Source: Nitrospira sp. BO4 (GTDB lineage Bacteria; Nitrospirota; Nitrospiria; Nitrospirales; Nitrospiraceae). From it: a DNA stretch of 64,000 nucleotides. Position numbers and translations under genes: made by a program. A model generated the notes under the pieces. The model searched no databases and was not told the origin of the DNA. It saw nothing but the letters and a program-made list of their open reading frames with translations. Shown one piece after another: positions 19,710 through 27,460 of the stretch (position 1 is its first letter; the number at the start of each line of letters is the position of its first letter). Location of the stretch: positions 655,996-719,995 of the forward strand of contig JAMPUU010000012.1 of assembly GCA_030144965.1 (NCBI GenBank), given 5' to 3'.

Positions 19710-20807
19710 TCAACAACTTATCACCGATTCTCTCCCAGGTTCCGTGAGTGCGGAATTCGCCGATTGTGCTAAAACTGTGCTAATTCCCCCTGGAACACGA
19801 TCGAGAATCTCAATCCCAGCGCGCAAACTCTCCGGATAATGATGCGCATAACGCATCACCATGGAGATTGTTTTCCACCGTCCAAGCTTTTGCACGGTGT
19901 AGATGTCGGCGCCGGCTTGTACCAGTCGAGTGGCAAAGGTATGGCGCAAATCATGAAACCGAAAGCGTTTCACGTCTGCTTTTCGCATTGCTGGATAGAA
20001 AACACGCAGGAGGTCCCGCGCGTCCATCCGGTTTCCAGCCCCGTTGAAGAACACATAATCCGTCTTCAGTGATCGAACTTTGGCCCGGGCTTTCAGCACC
20101 TCAAGCGTCTTCGCATTGACCGGAAGCGTATCTCTGCCTCCGTTCTTTTGTTCCAGCAGCGTAATGGTTCTCCTGAACAGATCCACGTTGCACCATTCGA
20201 GATTCAGGATTTCACTCTGCCGGAGTCCCGTGTTCACCGCAAATACAATGATTTCTTGCAGCCAGACGGGAGACGCCGCCAAGAGACGCGCTTCTTCCTC
20301 GGCTGTAAGCCACCGTTCGATCAGATTATGCACTTTTTCTTTCGAGACCCGTTGCACCGGATTTTCCGCTACCCATTCCCATTCCTTTACCGCAAGCTGA
20401 AACGCATGGCTCAAGAGCGTAAGTTCGTTGTTAATCGTCTTGGCCGCTGCTCCCTCAGCTCGCCGCTTCGACTTATGTGCCGCTAAAAGAGAAGGTCGTA
20501 CTTCCTTCAACGTCAGATCCCCGAATGCCCGAATGAGATGCTGTGCCCGTGAGATATCACCGCGATGCGTGGTCGGCGCTCTATTTGGAGCCGAATGATC
20601 TCTAAGATATCGCTCCAAAAGGTCCTTCACCGTCTTATCGGCCCCTGCTTCGGGTGCATACCACTTCCCCTCAGCGATCTGGACCATGACCTTGTGGTAA
20701 ATCTTTTCGGCTAACTTCTTATCCGTGACTTCCGTGGATCTCCTGACCTGCTTCCCCTGATACGGAAAGCCCATCCACCAGACCCGTCCTCGACGAAACA
20801 GAGCCAT
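19710..20807 (-). CDS. Tyrosine-type site-specific integrase
   Basis: 365 residues. The N-terminal SAM-like core-binding domain (about 60-160) is followed by the catalytic domain with Arg in NTGLRQSEI, the HDLRHTFATRL box and a Tyr in MVMRYAHHYPES. It would catalyse recombination between the tRNA-fMet site and the element. The gene points toward the tRNA and its stop is 12 bp from attL. A strong AAGGAGG precedes the ATG. It lies 14 bp downstream of the excisionase-like gene, so both are probably one transcript. Confidence 0.95.
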   Translation of the reverse strand: MALFRRGRVWWMGFPYQGKQVRRSTEVTDKKLAEKIYHKVMVQIAEGKWYAPEAGADKTVKDLLERYLRDHSAPNRAPTTHRGDISRAQHLIRAFGDLTLKEVRPSLLAAHKSKRRAEGAAAKTINNELTLLSHAFQLAVKEWEWVAENPVQRVSKEKVHNLIERWLTAEEEARLLAASPVWLQEIIVFAVNTGLRQSEILNLEWCNVDLFRRTITLLEQKNGGRDTLPVNAKTLEVLKARAKVRSLKTDYVFFNGAGNRMDARDLLRVFYPAMRKADVKRFRFHDLRHTFATRLVQAGADIYTVQKLGRWKTISMVMRYAHHYPESLRAGIEILDRVPGGISTVLAQSANSALTEPGRESVISC

Positions 20808-20821
20808 CGGTAACCTCCTTG

Positions 20822-21106
20822 TTAGGCCCTGTCTTTGTCTGGTTTCTCGCGGGCAGGAGTATAGACTTCGCGTTTGGCGGCTTCAATAAGCTGATCCACA
20901 CCGCGATTTGAGTGACGGGTCAACGGAGGAAGCGTTTCTTTTGGCCCTGAATCGAACGAGCGCAACCAGGTTGTTATAGCATCTGGTTCGAATCGAAGCA
21001 CCCCATGGATCTTCCGACACGGAATCTTTCCCTGAGCTGCCCACAGGTATAGCGTGGATGGTTTCACATTGAGCCACGCTGAGAGATCTTTCACCGTCAG
21101 TAACAT
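20822..21106 (-). CDS. Excisionase-like helix-turn-helix protein
   Basis: 94 residues. The first ~55 are a MerR/HTH_17-type domain (MLLTVKDLSAWLNVKPSTLY, then GKIPCRKIHGVLRFEP), the usual form of recombination directionality factors encoded beside integrases. The C-terminal tail is charged and unrecognised. It lies immediately upstream of the integrase. A role in excision or in transcription control is inferred from position and fold. Confidence 0.8.
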   Translation of the reverse strand: MLLTVKDLSAWLNVKPSTLYLWAAQGKIPCRKIHGVLRFEPDAITTWLRSFDSGPKETLPPLTRHSNRGVDQLIEAAKREVYTPAREKPDKDRA

Positions 21107-21322
21107 ATAACCTCAGTTTCAATCGGGGGAAGTCTTTCGACACCCCCGTTCCCCTTCTCATGCGCCCGCGTCACCGCCGGCGTGGACCGAAGACTGAGTC
21201 TCCAGTGGTGGCGGGCCATCGCTGAAGAGCAGCGGATCAGGCCTTCCCGAACAGCCTCGGTCCTCTCTTCCCTGTCCAGGCCTGCCCACTGCGAGCGCGC
21301 TGTGCCCTCATCCTCCTTGTCT

Positions 21323-21353
21323 GTCCCACCCCCTGGTTTGTGCGGGGTGGGAC
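21323..21353 (+). promoter_or_regulatory. Strong hairpin in the radC leader
   Basis: A 10-bp perfect stem (GTCCCACCCC at 21323-21332, GGGGTGGGAC at 21344-21353) with an 11-nt loop lies 12 nt before AAGGAGG and 25 nt before the radC ATG. A second hairpin, CGCTG-AAGAG-CAGCG, lies at 21220-21234, inside a GGCC/GGCC closing helix. The 270-bp divergent region between excisionase and radC therefore carries a long structured 5' leader. The layout (stem-loops ending just before a strong ribosome site) parallels the leaders at 38377, 49354 and 50164. Confidence 0.6.
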
Positions 21354-21378
21354 AACAATTTCTTCAAGGAGGATTCGG

Positions 21379-21888
21379 ATGAATCAAGATGCAGAACACA
21401 TTCCCGTCAGGCCGAAACGGCTGATGAAGGCCAGTCGACCAGCGTTGCCGTATCGCGCCCCTCGGTATCGCGTCACGTTGATCTGTGAAACGGAGGGGAC
21501 GGGGTCGGCCCAACCCGTCCGGGACTCGAGTGCGGCAGCCGCGATGTTTCGGCCCTGCTTTGACGGCCTGGACCGGGAACACTTCGTCGTCTGTGGGCTG
21601 GATGCCAAGCATTGTGTGATCGGGATCAATGTGGTCTCGGTCGGGTCCTTGTCGCTTTCGATCGTACATCCACGTGAGGTCTTCAAACCGTTGATCGTGA
21701 TGAATGCAGCCGCCTGGCTCTGTGCGCATAACCATCCTTCCGGTGACGTGACGCCGAGCCAAGAAGATCGGCTGTTGACCAAGCGACTGCGCGAGGCCGG
21801 TGAGCTGTTGGGGATCACACTGCTGGATCATCTCATCCTCGGCGAGGCGCGCCACTTTAGCTTTGCCGATGAGGGCTGGCCGTGCTAG
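21379..21888 (+). CDS. RadC-family JAB/MPN protein
   Basis: 169 residues. The C-terminal two thirds are the RadC/JAB metalloprotease-like fold with the metal motif NHPSGDVTPSQED preceded by AAAWLCAH; the final GEARHFSFAD is typical. The N-terminal ~45 residues are basic and not conserved, and the helix-hairpin-helix of chromosomal RadC is missing. Such short RadC proteins are common on mobile elements; no repair role is established. It is the only plus-strand gene in the first 8 kb of the island. Its stop overlaps the stop of the convergent coat-like gene. Confidence 0.88.
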   Translation: MNQDAEHIPVRPKRLMKASRPALPYRAPRYRVTLICETEGTGSAQPVRDSSAAAAMFRPCFDGLDREHFVVCGLDAKHCVIGINVVSVGSLSLSIVHPREVFKPLIVMNAAAWLCAHNHPSGDVTPSQEDRLLTKRLREAGELLGITLLDHLILGEARHFSFADEGWPC

Positions 21889-22028
21889 CCCCGGAGTAAA
21901 CGCAACACCCACAGGACCGCCGAGGCGGTGAGCGCGATCCCAATGACCGCGGCACCCCACCCAATGATGTCTGCAGCCAAGGCAGTGCCGAGTTGCTGCA
22001 GATCCGATGCGACCGACGCCCAGGCCAT
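21885..22028 (-). CDS. Small coat-like membrane protein (second copy)
   Basis: 47 residues from ATG 22028, chosen because AGGAGG stands 8 nt upstream; a longer frame to 22103 is hydrophilic and lacks a ribosome site. Layout: short amphipathic N-terminus (MAWASVASDLQQLGTALAAD), one transmembrane helix (about 22-42), basic end LRLLRG. This matches a mature filamentous-phage major coat protein in size and charge order, but it has no signal peptide. It may be a second coat protein or a minor cap protein. It is the last gene of the phage operon. Confidence 0.6.
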   Translation of the reverse strand: MAWASVASDLQQLGTALAADIIGWGAAVIGIALTASAVLWVLRLLRG

Positions 22029-22112
22029 CGACGGGTCCTCCTGTTCTTTCTCCTCTTGTTCCTCTCTCACCGAGCAGCTCCTGCCACGCGTTGCAGGAGC
22101 CACCCTGCCGCC

Positions 22113-22322
22113 TTAGCGAACCAAGGATTTGACTCGCTTGTAGGCGTAGATCGTGAGCGCCACCCCGATGAACACCACCCCCCAGGCCACAATGTCAGCC
22201 TTAACGTTGGAGATGGTCGTGGTGCTCGCCGTGTCCACCGGGAACACCTGCGCCAGCACCGTCTGCGCGCTGAGCACGGTCCCCAGGACCGCCACCGAGA
22301 GACCTTGCAGTGACTTCCTCAT
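22113..22322 (-). CDS. Major coat protein precursor, pVIII-like
   Basis: 69 residues from ATG 22322, 8 nt after AAGGGGG. It has a signal peptide (MRKSLQG, hydrophobic core, AQTVLAQ) and a predicted mature chain of about 44 residues: acidic/polar N-terminus (VFPVDTAS), one transmembrane helix, and a basic C-terminus (YKRVKSLVR) that would face the DNA. That is the classic inovirus pVIII plan. An earlier GTG at 22331 and ATG at 22328 are possible starts. It lies downstream of Zot rather than upstream of pIII. Confidence 0.75.
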   Translation of the reverse strand: MRKSLQGLSVAVLGTVLSAQTVLAQVFPVDTASTTTISNVKADIVAWGVVFIGVALTIYAYKRVKSLVR

Positions 22323-22349
22323 GCCCATCACCCCCTTTCTGGGCTCTGA

Positions 22350-22451
22350 TTACTGCGTCAGCAAGAGACGAAGAATCATGCCGACTGTGAAGCCCCCGAG
22401 ATAACAGGCCGCCGCCCAAAAGACGGCGGCATCAATCGCCGCTTGATCCAT
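22350..22451 (-). CDS. 33-residue membrane protein, possible minor coat protein
   Basis: Tiny frame MDQAAIDAAVFWAAACYLGG followed by FTVGMILRLLLTQ and TAA. Its ATG lies inside the end of the Zot gene (20-bp overlap), which suggests translational coupling. One hydrophobic helix spans nearly the whole chain. Size and form match pVII/pIX-type end-cap proteins, but sequence similarity was not recognised. Expression is inferred only from position and coding-like character. Confidence 0.5.
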   Translation of the reverse strand: MDQAAIDAAVFWAAACYLGGFTVGMILRLLLTQ

Positions 22452-23580
22452 CACACACCCGTTCTTGGTTATCGACGCCGATACATTTCACGTCCGCCTT
22501 CTCTTCGTGGTGCTGAAACAACGGCGAGGCTTTGGCCGCGGCATCGTCCAGTGGTTGACGCTCCAGCACCTGCACGATCGCGCGTGGATTCTCTTCGCCG
22601 CCCCACAGAATTCGGTCAGACAGCAAGGTCGGGACGCCCTTGATGATCTGTTCCGTGACCGGCGCGCCCACCAGCGCGGCAATCTGTCCGGCCGTGAGGA
22701 TGCGGCCCTGGGCATCGACCCAGTACGCCTTGCCATCCATCACTATTCCCCCTTCAATGCGTAAGCGGTCTTGATTCGCGGCCGGGGAACCGGTGGCTGG
22801 TGGTGGAACGAGTGGATCGGTTGAGACTGCGGTCTCCGCTCGTTTCAGGAGCGCGGGATTCGTTTCGATTGTTGGCGATGCTGTCTTGGACACGGGTGGC
22901 TTCGCCGTGCCGGAGAACCAGGTGCCCCAGCTGATGAAGCCGAGAGCCCCTACTAGGCCCAGCCCCCCGATCATCAGCAGCGGACTCGACAACACCGTCT
23001 TCATCCGTCGTTCCTCTCGAATGCCGCCCGTCGCATAGCTGGAGTAGTAGGCATAGATCTTCGGGTCATACTTCCCGATCAGTGTTCGAATTACTTCCGT
23101 CTCTTCAGGATTCCCGCGCACGAAGCCCTGAAAGCGGCGCGTCATCCCAAAGCGCTCCATGCGACGAAACTTGATCGTGCTCTCGACCAAGCGCGTCACC
23201 CCGGAGGTCAGTTGCCGGCAGTCCTGCGCCATGAGGAGGAGATCGATGCCATAGTGGCGATGGGTTTCGAGCCAGCGGAGGATGTCACCTGGCACTTTCT
23301 CCTTGGCCCGGAAGATCGTCTGCGCCTCATCGAGACAGATCGCCGATCCTGGTTCGACGGTGGGCAAGAGCGAGGGGATCTGAGCCCGGTCATGCCACAG
23401 GGTGACTTGCTTCTGGAGATCCGAAAGTGGCCGCCCTTCAAACAGGGCGAGCCGATCCAGATAGAACCCGTCCACTGCCACATAGAGGCGGCGTCCAGCG
23501 CGCAACCAAGGGAGCAGATAGTCCGCCACCGCGTAATAGGATTTTCCACTGCCTGGTGTTCCTTCTAACAAGGTAATCAT
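22432..23580 (-). CDS. Zot-like phage assembly ATPase (pI)
   Basis: 382 residues from ATG 23580, which overlaps the upstream stop (ATGA). An in-frame GTG at 23589 is an alternative. The N-terminal Zot/pI ATPase domain has Walker A GTPGSGKS (residues 7-14) and a Walker-B-like AICLDEAQTIF, then the ETHRHYGIDLLLMAQDCRQL sensor region. One transmembrane helix lies near residues 200-222, followed by a Pro/Thr-rich periplasmic part. It powers filament extrusion through the inner membrane. This is the hallmark gene of the inovirus module. Confidence 0.93.
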   Translation of the reverse strand: MITLLEGTPGSGKSYYAVADYLLPWLRAGRRLYVAVDGFYLDRLALFEGRPLSDLQKQVTLWHDRAQIPSLLPTVEPGSAICLDEAQTIFRAKEKVPGDILRWLETHRHYGIDLLLMAQDCRQLTSGVTRLVESTIKFRRMERFGMTRRFQGFVRGNPEETEVIRTLIGKYDPKIYAYYSSYATGGIREERRMKTVLSSPLLMIGGLGLVGALGFISWGTWFSGTAKPPVSKTASPTIETNPALLKRAETAVSTDPLVPPPATGSPAANQDRLRIEGGIVMDGKAYWVDAQGRILTAGQIAALVGAPVTEQIIKGVPTLLSDRILWGGEENPRAIVQVLERQPLDDAAAKASPLFQHHEEKADVKCIGVDNQERVCDGSSGD

Positions 23581-23852
23581 GAGCCCCACCTGACAAATGG
23601 AATCGCTTGCAAGGTGAACCGCACCACCATGGCCGAGGCAATGATGGCGACGGCCTGGCTCATCCCGGTCGCCCCCAAAACCCAGGTGTACTGCACGGGA
23701 ATGATGGGCACACTGAGGGAACCGGTTCCGAGTGACGCCAACAAGCTATCCGCAACTCCCAGGACAGAATCCCAGCCTGCTTTCCACACATCCGTGAAGG
23801 CCAGGATCATGTCGAGCAGGAAGCAATAGATGAGATTCAACAGCGCCGTCAT
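23577..23852 (-). CDS. Minor coat protein, pVI-like
   Basis: 91 residues with three hydrophobic segments (about 3-20, 32-50 and 60-85), the form of pVI/DUF2523 proteins that lie between pIII and pI in filamentous phages. It starts 3 bp after the pIII-like stop and overlaps the Zot start by 3 bases. The residue-level match was not checked; position and topology support the call. Confidence 0.7.
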   Translation of the reverse strand: MTALLNLIYCFLLDMILAFTDVWKAGWDSVLGVADSLLASLGTGSLSVPIIPVQYTWVLGATGMSQAVAIIASAMVVRFTLQAIPFVRWGS

Positions 23853-23855
23853 GGC

Positions 23856-25109
23856 TTATCCATTTCCCACAAAGATGATGCGATAGGCGGCGAAGCCCGC
23901 CCCGGCGATGACAATGGCGCGAAGCGCCAAAAACATCGTGGACCAGTCGTTGAAGTTGACCGCGAAGGTCCCGAATTGCATGGAGGTCCAGGTAATCGTC
24001 GGCAAGTCTGATGGCCACGTCAGGGATTGCAGGAGTGCCAATTGCCCCGCGATGCCTGACCCTCTCCATGCTGTCATGTGCTCCTCGAGAATCGCCCCGA
24101 AGGACCGCAGCTCATGATCTCCCGTCGAACACTGTACGGTGGTGCTACTGTCATCTTGCGTCGTGGTCGAGCCATCCGGATTGGTCGTGGTGGTCGTCGT
24201 CGTCGTGGTCTGCTGCGTCGTGGTCGAGGTGGTTTGGGTGCCGGCAGGGGGCGTGGCATTCGGATCGATCATGACGCTGTCGTCGGGCACCTGATTGGAG
24301 GGCACCACGGTAGTTGGAGCATCGCTCGGCGTCACTGGATCATTGATCACGGTCGACGCATCCGTGGCCGATTGCCCTGACCCCACCGGCGACGTATTGC
24401 TGGCTGGACTGTTGGGTCCGGTCGGGTTCTCGTTCCAGTAGTCTTGAATGTCTTGTGCGGTGGCTGGTTGCGGCTCGCTTTGCTGGGAGGGATTTGGGTT
24501 CCAGGGATAGCGGAACGCCAGACAGGTCTGCGGCGCTTGCGCGCTGTACCAGCCGTTCCACCCGGCTGGTGGATCGCCGACCATGGCGAGCTTGCAACCA
24601 ATCCCGCCAGGCGTCGGTGTCGGAACGGTGAGGTATTCCACCCAATTGGTCATGCACTCCGGAGCACCCGGGCATTGACGGATCTCAGCGCCTCCAGGCT
24701 CAGGGTAGCCTTCGATGTCCGGGGCTCCCGGCGTCGCTGACGCCGCCTTGATGTCCTGCACTTGTTGCGCATCCAAATGCATCTGAGCCAGGACGAGGCC
24801 TGCCGCGATGGCCAGCCCCGGCCAGCCGGTCGCCGCGGTGATCGTCCGGACGGCGATCGAGGTGCCGGGATTTGCGAGCGCGATGGCTTGGGCAGCCGCC
24901 CCAGCCTGTGCCGCCTGGCGGGCCAGCATCATCGTGTGGAACTGTGTGGCCGTCATGATCCGGCTGTACCCCGTGGCCGCGAAGGTGAGCTGCGGCCAGA
25001 GGCACAGTGCCACCGCCACGCAGTAGAGGACGGTGGCATAGCTGCTCAGGGCTAGAGTCGCCCGGAGAGCACCCCGGTCAAGAAACAGGCGAGAAAGAAC
25101 ATGAGCCAT
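23856..25109 (-). CDS. Adsorption protein, pIII-like (TspB type)
   Basis: 417 residues. A hydrophobic N-terminus (about 20-45, ending LTFAA) acts as a signal segment. A cysteine-containing N domain follows to ~225, then a long low-complexity Pro/Ser/Thr/Gln linker with runs of Thr (about 225-320). A final domain ends in a C-terminal membrane anchor (AIVIAGAGFAAYRIIFVGNG). This is the layout of filamentous-phage receptor-binding proteins. The start lies inside the preceding 31-residue gene. The receptor is presumably a pilus on Nitrospira, which is inference. Confidence 0.75.
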   Translation of the reverse strand: MAHVLSRLFLDRGALRATLALSSYATVLYCVAVALCLWPQLTFAATGYSRIMTATQFHTMMLARQAAQAGAAAQAIALANPGTSIAVRTITAATGWPGLAIAAGLVLAQMHLDAQQVQDIKAASATPGAPDIEGYPEPGGAEIRQCPGAPECMTNWVEYLTVPTPTPGGIGCKLAMVGDPPAGWNGWYSAQAPQTCLAFRYPWNPNPSQQSEPQPATAQDIQDYWNENPTGPNSPASNTSPVGSGQSATDASTVINDPVTPSDAPTTVVPSNQVPDDSVMIDPNATPPAGTQTTSTTTQQTTTTTTTTTNPDGSTTTQDDSSTTVQCSTGDHELRSFGAILEEHMTAWRGSGIAGQLALLQSLTWPSDLPTITWTSMQFGTFAVNFNDWSTMFLALRAIVIAGAGFAAYRIIFVGNG

Positions 25110-25147
25110 GTCAGTTGTTGCTCCAACGTCAGATCGGTGAAGATCAT
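25052..25147 (-). CDS. 31-residue membrane protein overlapping the pIII-like gene
   Basis: MIFTDLTLEQQLTWLMFFLA, then CFLTGVLSGRL and TAG. One hydrophobic helix follows a short acidic N-terminus and the end is basic. The last 58 bases overlap the start of the pIII-like gene in another frame. In Ff phages two such small end-cap proteins (pVII, pIX) lie between the ssDNA-binding protein and pIII, exactly this position. Similarity is positional and structural only. Confidence 0.5.
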   Translation of the reverse strand: MIFTDLTLEQQLTWLMFFLACFLTGVLSGRL

Positions 25148-25168
25148 CAGCGTTCTCGGTTGTTCTTC

Positions 25169-25459
25169 TTACTTCCCCTGTGACCCATGAGAGGCAGCCT
25201 GGGTCATCGGCTGATACCCCGTCACATCCAGGAACCGTTGGCCCTTGAACTCCCGGAGATTCACCGTGACCTGCGCCGCTTTCATCTTGTTGGCCTCCAT
25301 GAGCTTGTAGAGCGACTCATGGTCTTCCGAGATGCTCGCTTCCAAGGTGGTGGTGTCCTCCTCGAAATACAGCACGGCATTGCGAAAGATCCGTTTGCCA
25401 TCCTGACTCGGTCTTGACTTGACGCCCATCACGACACAGGTGCCGACGAACTTTGACAT
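25169..25459 (-). CDS. ssDNA-binding protein, pV-like
   Basis: 96 residues of mixed beta character (MSKFVGTCVVMGVKSRPSQD start, VTVNLREFKGQRFLDVTGY), the size of inovirus pV proteins that coat the single-stranded genome before assembly. AAGGAGG precedes the ATG. It is placed between the replication genes and the structural genes, as in Ff and Pf phages. Assignment rests on size, position and beta-rich pattern. Confidence 0.6.
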   Translation of the reverse strand: MSKFVGTCVVMGVKSRPSQDGKRIFRNAVLYFEEDTTTLEASISEDHESLYKLMEANKMKAAQVTVNLREFKGQRFLDVTGYQPMTQAASHGSQGK

Positions 25460-25480
25460 GTGATTCCCTCCTTGATGATG

Positions 25481-25714
25481 TTAGTTGGACCACCGAAACC
25501 AGCCCTGCTTGGTACAGGACCAGAGATAGACCCACACCGTGCCGCAGCTCTGACACCGGCCACGCAATCGCGGCCCGCACATGTAGAGCTTCAAGACCCC
25601 GGTGTGGCATTGGCGGCAGACCACCCGTCGCTCGGATGTGACTACCGCATGTTGTGCTTCACTTGTGCGAGATACTGGTTGTTCTGCCAACGGGCCAGGT
25701 GTGTGCGTCGCCAT
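25481..25714 (-). CDS. Small zinc-ribbon protein
   Basis: 77 residues from ATG 25714, with AGGAGG 6 nt upstream. Four cysteines (CRQC, then CGPRLRGRCQSC further on) suggest a zinc ribbon; the end is aromatic and basic (KQGWFRWSN). The ATG overlaps the upstream stop (TGATG). The family was not recognised. Such zinc-ribbon proteins are frequent in phage replication regions. Confidence 0.65.
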   Translation of the reverse strand: MATHTPGPLAEQPVSRTSEAQHAVVTSERRVVCRQCHTGVLKLYMCGPRLRGRCQSCGTVWVYLWSCTKQGWFRWSN

Positions 25715-25974
25715 CAGACTCCTCCTGTGTGCGAGGATTCGGCGGTCTGCTCCATGCGGATGCCGCACCAGGCCGCCTCCACCTGAAGCAGATGGTCCAC
25801 ACGCGCCTGCAGGACCTGCATCACCTGCGCGTTGAGCCCCTCGGTCCTGGCAAGCTGATAGAGGCCCAGCCGCAGAATGTCGGAATAGGTGACATCCCGC
25901 TTTGCCGCGAGGCTCATGAGTAAGGCTCGTTCCTCATTCAGCAATCTGACGGTCAGCGCCGAAGCACGCTTCAT
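25714..25974 (-). CDS. Ribbon-helix-helix protein (CopG-like)
   Basis: 86 residues from ATG 25974, with GGGAGG 4 nt upstream. The N-terminus MKRASALTVRLLNEERALLM followed by AAKRDVTYSDILRLGLYQLA has the beta-helix-helix pattern of RHH repressors. It probably controls the replication gene directly upstream, or copy number. The function is inferred from fold and position. Confidence 0.65.
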   Translation of the reverse strand: MKRASALTVRLLNEERALLMSLAAKRDVTYSDILRLGLYQLARTEGLNAQVMQVLQARVDHLLQVEAAWCGIRMEQTAESSHTGGV

Positions 25975-26025
25975 GACTCCCTCCCTGTAAACACCCATTT
26001 CATTGTTGACTCCGCCATTGACTGG

Positions 26026-27066
26026 TTAGGCGGTCCCCGTGCCATAGGCCGCAGAGAACCCGTCTCGTGGATTCCACCAGCGGAGCTTGTGTTTCGTCTT
26101 CGCGAGATCCTGACCAGTCTGTAAGAGCGCCAGATGTTTGCTCCGCCAGCGGTCCACGCCATCGGCGATGGTTCTGACGAGCCAGCGTTCGCCGGCCTCC
26201 GGATGGGCGCAGAGCAGGCCGAGCATGGGAGCCAAGCTCTTCTCTGCCCAGCGTTTGACGTGCTCGATCTTACGTACGGTTGTCACGACGTGGAGTGCGG
26301 CCCGCTGCATCCCCTCGGTCAGGGTCTGCCACCAGCCTAGGATGGGCGCGTAATAGCGGTCCTTCGGGTCGTCCTCGCGGGTACAGTCCCGGAAATCCAC
26401 CGCAGTCCGGAACACCCCCACGATGTACTTCCGGAACGAATCGCCATCGAGCGAGCCGAGGGCGAGGCCCACGGCTTGGGCGCGCCGACTTTTCCATTCC
26501 ATTTCCCAGCGCATCCAGGGGCCATCTACCGGTTTATCTTTGGCCCGTTGTTCCGCCGCTTTGTCGTAGACCCGGAGATAGGTATCCGATTGGCGAGACC
26601 CGAGGGCGAGCGTCTTCCCACGGTCCGATCCGGAGGGCACATCCAACCCGCCAATAATCTGGCACTGCCGGAAGTGTGAGACGCAGTGGCCTTTCACCAC
26701 CGCCTCATAGACGCCGTCGACATCAATCACGCCCAGGCGATCATCCAGCGCGACATCGATCCGGCCGAAATGCCCGTCCTGCGCCAGGACCCAGTGGGCT
26801 ATTGCGTGAAACTTTTCGGAGGCCCAATGACGAATCAGCTCTTGGGAGAGATCGACATGGACTTCGCGCGGGTTGCGTTTCGCCCCCGTCGCAATCCGGC
26901 CATAGCCACTGTCATTTCCCCGGCAGAACCAGACTTCGCGGTAGCCTTCATAGCCCTTCTCGTCCCGAATCCAGTCTCCCTCGCCCAGGACCGTCTTGAG
27001 GATCGCGACCGTCGAATTGGGGACGGTGAAACGCAACCATCCGATGGAGAACACCCAGCCGCTCAT
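26026..27066 (-). CDS. Phage replication initiator (Rep_trans/RstA-like)
   Basis: 346 residues. The N-terminal part (MSGWVFSIGWLRFTVPNST, later FGRIDVALDD, SDTYLRVYDKAAEQ and a RWEMEWKSRRAQ segment) matches the replication initiation family of CTX-type filamentous phages and rolling-circle plasmids. It would nick the double-stranded form to start rolling-circle replication. The start overlaps the upstream HTH gene by 4 bases. The catalytic tyrosine cannot be assigned with certainty by eye. Confidence 0.82.
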   Translation of the reverse strand: MSGWVFSIGWLRFTVPNSTVAILKTVLGEGDWIRDEKGYEGYREVWFCRGNDSGYGRIATGAKRNPREVHVDLSQELIRHWASEKFHAIAHWVLAQDGHFGRIDVALDDRLGVIDVDGVYEAVVKGHCVSHFRQCQIIGGLDVPSGSDRGKTLALGSRQSDTYLRVYDKAAEQRAKDKPVDGPWMRWEMEWKSRRAQAVGLALGSLDGDSFRKYIVGVFRTAVDFRDCTREDDPKDRYYAPILGWWQTLTEGMQRAALHVVTTVRKIEHVKRWAEKSLAPMLGLLCAHPEAGERWLVRTIADGVDRWRSKHLALLQTGQDLAKTKHKLRWWNPRDGFSAAYGTGTA

Positions 27067-27374
27067 ACAGACCTCCGAGTACTCGGTTGGAATTTGCGCC
27101 CCCGTTTGACTAGACGGGGGCTCTCCTGCCCGTCGCGCCGTCGGCTGGCGCCGCCTGGCGCGCGGCGACTCCCTGCCTCCTGAAAGTTCACGGTCTGCTC
27201 GTGTCCATGACCATTCCGTTGGATTGCCGCCCGCACCTGCTCGAGGTCGAAGCGAACCATGCGCCCGATCCGGATCACCGGAAGGTGCCCTTTCCAGTAG
27301 GCGCGACGGATGGACACCACACTGAGTTTCAAGACGGCGGCGAGTTCAGGGACGGTCAACCAGCTAACCTTCAT
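27063..27374 (-). CDS. Helix-turn-helix (excisionase-type) regulator
   Basis: 103 residues from ATG 27374, with AAAGGA 5 nt upstream; a longer frame to 27428 has no ribosome site. The N-terminus is an HTH_17 domain (KVSWLTVPELAAVLKLSVVS, then GHLPVIRIGRMVRFD). The C-terminal tail is strongly basic. It is the first gene of the phage operon and probably a transcription regulator; a recombination role is possible. The tandem repeats and dyad upstream (27461-27526) may be its targets. Confidence 0.7.
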   Translation of the reverse strand: MKVSWLTVPELAAVLKLSVVSIRRAYWKGHLPVIRIGRMVRFDLEQVRAAIQRNGHGHEQTVNFQEAGSRRAPGGASRRRDGQESPRLVKRGRKFQPSTRRSV

Positions 27375-27460
27375 ATCTGTCCTTTCATGACGCGCTGCGG
27401 CACGAGCGGACCCTACGCGGGTGCTCATGCCGGTGGAAGTAGACCTGTTCTGCTCTTCAG

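Noticed and set aside
21364..21960. Long minus-strand open frame opposite radC
   Set aside because: It lies fully opposite a gene with a clear family match and strong ribosome site. The translation is rich in Arg, Pro and Gly with no family features.
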